DNA from: Triglochin maritima
Lineage: Eukaryota > Streptophyta > Magnoliopsida > Alismatales > Juncaginaceae
Direction of reading: 5' to 3'
DNA length: 64,000 nt
Assembly: GCA_963682175.1 (NCBI GenBank)
Contig: OY821775.1
Coordinates: 12,806,501-12,870,500, forward strand
The position numbers were made by a program, and so were the translations under genes. The notes below the pieces were generated by a model. It worked only from the letters and a program-made list of their open reading frames with translations, was not told the DNA's origin and did not search any database. Below are positions 59,270 to 64,000 of the stretch, in pieces. The stretch's first letter is position 1; each line of letters begins with the position of its first letter.

Positions 59270-59482
59270 GTAGTCACGCGCGTACTGTAGGTCATCGATC
59301 CAATCGTCTCGTCTTTTGTGAGTCACGCGCATACTGTAGCTCCTCGATGCCATAGAAGTTCAAGCCTCGATCCACTCGTCTCGTCTTTTGTGAGTCACGC
59401 GCATACTGTAGCTCCTCGATGCCATAGAAGTCCAAGCCTCAATCCACTCGTCTCGTCTTTTGTGAGTCACGCGCATACTGTA
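59270..59482. repeat. Tandem repeat, about 84-bp unit
   Basis: Two full units plus partial ones carry the words GTCTCGTCTTTTGTGAGTCA, CGCGCATACTGTAGCTCCTC, GATGCCATAGAAGT and CAAGCCTC(G/A)ATCCACTC. The two full units are nearly identical. It lies directly upstream of the Harbinger ORF, inside the element. Confidence 0.85.
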
Positions 59483-59834
59483 GGTCTTAAATTTGAAATT
59501 TGAAAATTATTAATTTGTGGTTTTCTAAATTTAAATAATATTTTCATATTTATTAATTAAATGTTATTTAAAAACGAATGAATTGTTGATATTAAATTAT
59601 TACGATAATGATTATTAATATATTTTGTTGATTGTTGAAAGAGTTTTGGAGAGAAGAATAAAAATAATGACGTGACAACAAATACTGTAGCGTGACTGGG
59701 TGGATTGGGTAATGGTTAAGGATTTTGTAGGGGAGTTGGTTTGTGCTGACGTGTCAGAGAGAGAAGCTGACGTGACTGAGAGAGAAAGCAGGACGCCTGG
59801 AAACTGCCCGGACGCTGTTAAGGCTCTCATTCGA

Positions 59835-61860
59835 GCTTTATCAAGTTCACACTGAACAGTTGGATATTGTCATAGGTCATTTCAAGAATATAAAATAAAC
59901 AGTAATTGAGCAAAGAAGACCCTCTCTATGTTCACTTATTACCCACGTCCAAGCAAATCCCTCTCTTTCGCATGCGGCGCCCTCTCATTATTTGAAAAAT
60001 CAAGGTCAGGTAGACTGTTGAGCAAATGATCTAGTGAAAATGACATGGATACCCACAGCAACTTCCAACTTCTATATGTTACTTCCAAAATTGGTCTCCG
60101 TTTCTCAAACCATTTATGTGAATCACGTTCGGAGACTACTACATGCTTACAGCAATTTTCGTAACTAGGGCTCAAAAGGCAAATGATTTAATATACCTAA
60201 TTTTCGTAACTTTAAAATACTTCATACAAGTCAAGACACCTCCCGATAAGATAATTCACTCACTTATATTTAATATTTATCATCAAAATAAGCCCATAGA
60301 TAAGTGCACATCATCTCTGGCGGACTTAGCTCATGGTTTTGGAATGGAAGTCCAAATATACCAATTACCAATTGATCCGAAACATGAATATAGGTTAGAA
60401 CTTAGAAGACGAATAGTTATTACCACGAGTACTGATCCTTTGTTAGTAATAACATCAAATGGATGGGTTCTAATCATTTTCCCCCTTGTGTTGATGTGGA
60501 AGTTGAAAATTTTCATAATCAAGAAGTATCTCTACCTCTGGATATCCTCAGTGGTGTTTCTCGATTTTTTTTTCTGAACAAACTCTTCTCGGTTGTTCTA
60601 AATTATTAAAGAAGAAGATACCCTACCTTACTGTCAAGCTAGAGAATTTCAAATAGATACCACCACACTAGTGGAATCCCAACCCACATGTGTTGTAGAA
60701 AGTGATTCAGATTTCAAACTAAAACCAATCAGCAACCCACTCATTGTCACTTTGGCTTCTCTTTCTGGGATGTTGAATACTTGTCCTAAACTCCTCATAG
60801 GTGCTTGATCTAACAGGGCAAAATAATCCAAGCAATAAGTCATAGTATTTCTCTTGAATCTGACTTGAGTAAACATCTAGCAACAGGGGGTATCAGATTA
60901 TTAAATCGTTCAATTATATCTCCCTTCTTTGCTTTACCCCATTCAATTTTTTCTGAAGTACGGATACAGAGCAACACAACTCAAACAAGATCACAATCTA
61001 TGTTCAGTTTCAATATCGAATTCAGGGTTACGGAATCTAAGACAATGGCATCCCATAGAAAAAATTACAGTTATATGGTGAGCTTTCAATTAAGCTGAAG
61101 AAAATCACACAGATTCGATAAACCACTACCTCAGATGTAATGAAAATCCATAAGAAATCAAGAAAACTGAAGTAATAAACAATATAAATCACCAAATAAA
61201 GAGTTCTCTATCTCACCATTTATATCAAATCAACATATATAAAAAATTAACCTGCCAAGTCCAATCACGGTTCATTCCATATTTCATAACTTTTCCCTTC
61301 ATTTCTCTCTGAATCATCATCAGAAAGAAAGTTGAGAGTTCATTTTGTATAAGAGTCTCTTCATTTCTCCTCCTCTCTATTTGTTTCCTGAAGTTGTCAT
61401 TCAAAATAGAGAAGACCTAACTTTCTTTTCTTTTCATTCCAATACTCTCCTTCAGTTGCTATCCAGATTCCAAAGTCCAAACACACACTCCAAATTCAGC
61501 AAAAGATATATGACATTACAAAAGCTAGAACATAAACCTAATCCATACCCAATAGCAAGACTACATTCATACTCAAATGAAAGAACAAAAAATGTTCAGG
61601 GGGAGCAAAAAACCTGCAGCCTAATTCACAATTACAAACAACCACACAAGACAGTACACCACTAATTCCACACAACCTCCATCCCTTCCATTCCAGACCA
61701 CTTTATTTTCATATACCCAAGACAGTAACACAGTATCCATCCATCCAAACAAATGTCCAAAAATTCCACACACCAAAACCACAAACCCAACAAAACCCTA
61801 ACCCATTCCTTTATAAACAAACAACAAACCAACAATCAAGCATCCAAACAACAACAACTA
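59835..61860. other. Spacer with unassigned protein-like stretches
   Basis: No gene is confidently supported. A plus-strand open stretch of 144 codons (60,143-60,577) reads DKIIHSLIFNIYHQNKPIDK, then SSLADLAHGFGMEVQIYQLP and YRLELRRRIVITTSTDPLLV, which looks coding in its middle. Across frames it seems to go on (CVDVEVENFHNQEVSLPLDI), and further pieces follow to about 60,800 (DTTTLVESQPTCVVESDSDF). I do not recognise the family. It may be a decayed exon or transposon gene. The right side (61,300-61,860) includes the A/C-rich 3' flank of the PRA1F gene. Confidence 0.4.
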
Positions 61861-62466
61861 CTACTTTAAATGCGAAGGCGAAGCAGAAGAAGAAGAAGGA
61901 TTCGTACCGCCACCGCGTGGATCGACGACCGTATACCATCCTCCGGTATCCCTACCTTCCGCATCCACCCCAACGTCCTCATTCCTCCTCACCAGCGCGT
62001 GGACCACCACCACCCCCAACCCCAGCGCAACCGCCCCGACGATATTCCACGTGGCGTTCGTTAACAGCAACGCCCCGAGCGTCACGACGGAGAGAACGGC
62101 GAGGACGACGCCGTCGTCGATCTCCCGATGGAAAATAACAACGGGATCGTCGCGGAGGATGTAGAGGAAGAGCCATGCGGCGAGCATGGCGAAGAAGACG
62201 ATGAGAGAGACGGGGTGGAAGAGGAGGGAGAAGAATACGAGGATGAGGACGAGGATGGCGTAGTCGGCGGCGAAGTAGCGGAGGTTGGCGCGGGCGCGGA
62301 GGTAGGCGTCGGAGAGGTGGGAGGGGAGGGAGAGGCCTTCGACGAGCTCGGCCCAGGGACGGCGGGTTGCCAGGGCGGAGCGGCCTCGGGCTTTGGCTCG
62401 GGAGAGGAAGGCAAGTGGGGGATCTGACGGGGGCGTCGAGGTCGGGATCGTGCCGTACGTCGTCAT
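61861..62466 (-). CDS. PRA1F: PRA1 family protein, group F
   Basis: A small membrane protein of the Yip3/PRA1 family, which binds prenylated Rab GTPases and works in ER-Golgi and endosomal traffic. It is intronless, 201 residues (family about 180-210). The start MTTYGTIPTSTPPSD is typical of the F group, followed by ATRRPWAELVE (34-44; the RRPW motif is conserved). Two hydrophobic hairpins are at about 68-104 (YAILVLILVFFSLLFHPVSL, then LAAWLFLYILRDDPVVIF) and about 118-157 (GVVLAVLSVVTLGALLLTNA, then TWNIVGAVALGLGVVVVHAL). A hydrophilic Ser-rich tail ends in SPSHLK. The gene is GC-rich compared with its surroundings, which produces open shadows on the other strand. Looks intact. Confidence 0.94.
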   Translation of the reverse strand: MTTYGTIPTSTPPSDPPLAFLSRAKARGRSALATRRPWAELVEGLSLPSHLSDAYLRARANLRYFAADYAILVLILVFFSLLFHPVSLIVFFAMLAAWLFLYILRDDPVVIFHREIDDGVVLAVLSVVTLGALLLTNATWNIVGAVALGLGVVVVHALVRRNEDVGVDAEGRDTGGWYTVVDPRGGGTNPSSSSASPSHLK

Positions 62467-62770
62467 CGGAGGAGGAGGAGGAGGACTGGATTGGGATCGA
62501 TCGGGGGTTATGTTTGTTTTTGTTTGATTTGGTCTTTACTTCTCCTTTTGCATTTGGTTAGTTATGTGGGGATGTCATAGTTGTCATTTATTAGTTTTTG
62601 GGTGAATTATGGTTGCATCCCCCCAATTTTGGAGATTCTAAGGTTTACACCTGAATAGTGTCTTGTATAATATTCTTGTAAGTTGTAACAGTCTTGGAAT
62701 TCGTTTGGATGTGTGTTGAGCGTTTGTTGCAACGTGTGACCTTTTTTCTTCTTCTCTGAACTGCCTAAAT
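62467..62770. other. PRA1F upstream region
   Basis: The leader and promoter side of the PRA1F gene, with no other feature seen. A CT/GA-rich stretch precedes the start codon on the minus strand (CCTCCTCCTCCTCC near 62,470). Confidence 0.5.
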
Positions 62771-63294
62771 GTCGCCCGCCTATTACTTAAATCACCCACG
62801 TCAATTATCATTTTACTTTTCTCTCTCTTTTACTTATTTCTACTTCCAATAGATTCTCTTATGTTCATACTACAACAAAAAATAACCATGAAAAATAAAA
62901 TCGGAGTAGGAATGCGGGAGTTTGTTTCGACACCCTATTATTGTACTCTGGATATTGATCCATTTACCCGTTTATTTATGTTTGTGTTTTTTCCACTCCG
63001 TCACCACTGAAATCTTGCAACAGAATCTGAAATAATTTGAAATAACACACCATATAAAAAAATAAAAAAAGGGAGCGTCGTAGCCAGACGTCCCGATCAA
63101 TTTTTTTATAGACTTATCGTGTCAGATTCAGACAGTTCGTCAGACATTTTCTTGGTGTTGGTACTGGAATTGAGAGTAATTGAGGGTAATTGAGAGAGTG
63201 AGGGTAATTATAAGACATGACGAAATTGTTATTAAATGGAATGTGAATGACAAAATGGTAATTGGTGAGGCAATTTAAGTAATTTGCGGGCGAC
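62771..63294. mobile_element. Non-autonomous MULE-derived element, second copy
   Basis: The ends are inverted: left GTCGCCCGCCTATTACTTAA, right (reverse complement) GTCGCCCGCAAATTACTTAA, followed on both sides by (A/C)AATTA(T/C)CATTTT. It shares its left 260 bp with 3,461-3,835, including GAAATCTTGCAAC(A/G)GAATC and GAAATAACACACC. Its left end also matches the large MULE at 33,630-33,720. It is 524 bp and non-coding. The flanks do not show a clear 9-11 bp duplication. Confidence 0.7.
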
Positions 63295-63520
63295 GAATAA
63301 TAATACTTTTTTACCTTCAACAAAATGGTATACCACGTGGGTTGCAAAAAATCCAACGTAAGAAGCAACCTTGAAATAACGGTCTTTATAGATGACGTGT
63401 GCGTCACAGACGCACCTGACGTGGTCAGTACAGTTAGCAGTCCAGTCAGCAAAATTCAAATGTCTTTTACTTTCTAAAATTAATTAAATAGCATTTTTTG
63501 TGTTACGTGCAACTTTTACT
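63295..63520. other. Spacer, no gene seen
   Basis: Contains ACGTGTGCGTCACAGACGCA and GACGTGGTCAGT words but no recognised element or reading frame. Confidence 0.4.
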
Positions 63521-64000
63521 TCCCTCATGCAACTTTTTAGTTTATCAATGCAACCTTTGGTTTCCTCGTGCAACCTTTGGATACAAAGGTAAAATGAAAA
63601 GTATTGGGTTTGCCTTTTTTAATATATGGGTTTGTCCATTTTAACTTACTGGTTTGCTCATTTTAAAATGTAACCTTTTTAAGATATGAGGTTGCCCATT
63701 TTAACCTACTAGTGTTTCATTTTTAAGGTGTTGATTTGTCCTTTTTAATATATGAGTTTGTCCATTTTAACCTACTGGTCTGTCCATTTTAAGATGTGTG
63801 TTTGCCTTTTTTAATAAATGAGTTTGTCCATTTTAACATACTGGTTTGTTCATTTTAAGGTGTGAGTTTGCCCTTTTAAGATACGAGTCTGTCCATTTTA
63901 ACCTATGAGTATGCCATTTTAAGGTGTGGGGTTGTCCTTTTTAAGATGCGAGTCGATCTGCCCATTTTAATCTTTGAGTTTGTTCATTTTAAAGTGTGAG
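63520..64000. repeat. Degenerate minisatellite, about 66-bp unit, open at the window end
   Basis: Successive units of the type GAGTTTGTCCATTTTAACCT-ACTGGTTTGTYCATTTTAAG-GTGTGAGTTTGCCTTTTTAA recur about six times, each with sub-repeats of TTTG(T/C)CCATTTTAA about 22-24 bp apart. Earlier, looser copies use TGCAACNTTT words (63,505-63,585). The array runs past base 64,000. Confidence 0.75.

Larger units (their letters stand above)
57528..59810 (-). mobile_element. PIF/Harbinger-like element without transposase
   Basis: The left end GAGCACCCTTAACGG and the right end (reverse complement GAGAGCCTTAACAGCG) are short inverted ends flanked by the 3-bp direct repeat TCA. Harbinger elements make 3-bp duplications (usually TWA). 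Next to the left end is a GC-rich block with hairpins (CCCTCCCTTAACGGGAGGG) and a run of 26 C (about 57,608-57,633). The only gene is the Myb/NAM-like ORF on the minus strand. No DDE transposase is visible in 2.3 kb. Confidence 0.7.

Noticed and set aside
61870..62561. Long open frames on the plus strand over the PRA1F gene
   Set aside because: They are shadows of a GC-rich single-exon gene. The minus frame has the full PRA1 domain and a sensible start.
1..64000. CRISPR arrays, operons, ribosome binding sites and tRNA or rRNA genes
   Set aside because: None were found. The window is eukaryotic nuclear DNA and the tandem repeats lack CRISPR-like unique spacers.

Overview
This is plant nuclear DNA, almost certainly from a eudicot. 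It is AT-rich, its genes have many introns, its proteins match plant families (RHD3, DENR, bHLH041, ACHT thioredoxin, PRA1F), and the spaces between genes are full of nested plant transposons and one plastid insertion. The species cannot be told from the sequence alone. Exon borders were read by eye from splice signals and family conservation.

Layout. 1-4.2 kb: a truncated LTR end, short inverted-repeat elements and a MULE-derived element that ends at the promoter of the first gene. 4.2-15.9 kb: a complete RHD3-type (plant atlastin/SEY1) ER-shaping GTPase on the plus strand, with 22 coding exons and 809 codons. 18.2-22.6 kb: a complete minus-strand DENR/TMA22 translation factor (7 exons, 192 aa). 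23-33.5 kb: decayed repeats, namely the 5' part of a Copia element (LTR end, tRNA-Met primer site, gag), joined to the 3' part of a CACTA element (DUF4218, DUF4216, ULP1 protease, CACTA terminus), then satellite-like repeats. 33.6-44.8 kb: the most interesting structure, a large decayed Mutator-like element (MULE) that carries a plant-mobile-domain (PMD) gene, an OTU-protease gene and a FAR1/MULE transposase gene. It was later hit by two solo LTRs of one family in opposite orientation, each with a perfect 5-bp target duplication. One solo LTR also holds a plastid rpoC2 fragment. The 5' end of the transposase is duplicated in inverted orientation, a layout like maize Mu killer. 45.6-49.9 kb: a bHLH041-like gene whose first exon looks degenerate, so it may be a pseudogene. 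50.4-51.5 kb: a non-autonomous hAT element with an 8-bp duplication. 51.6-55.5 kb: a minus-strand atypical chloroplast thioredoxin (ACHT1/2 type, 218 aa). 57.5-59.8 kb: a PIF/Harbinger-like element that keeps the Myb/NAM-like ORF but no transposase. 61.9-62.5 kb: an intronless minus-strand PRA1-family (PRA1F) membrane protein. 62.8-64 kb: a second MULE-derived short element and a minisatellite that runs off the window.

The host genes have unrelated housekeeping or regulatory roles (ER shaping, translation re-initiation, transcription, plastid redox control, vesicle traffic) and nothing suggests they work together. What links the window is the transposon history. Short elements near 3.5 and 62.8 kb share ends and internal sequence with the large MULE at 33.6-44.8 kb, so one MULE lineage shaped the region. 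The recognisable premature stops in the MULE genes fall mostly where relatives have tryptophan codons (TGG to TAG/TGA), which fits decay of methylated, silenced DNA.
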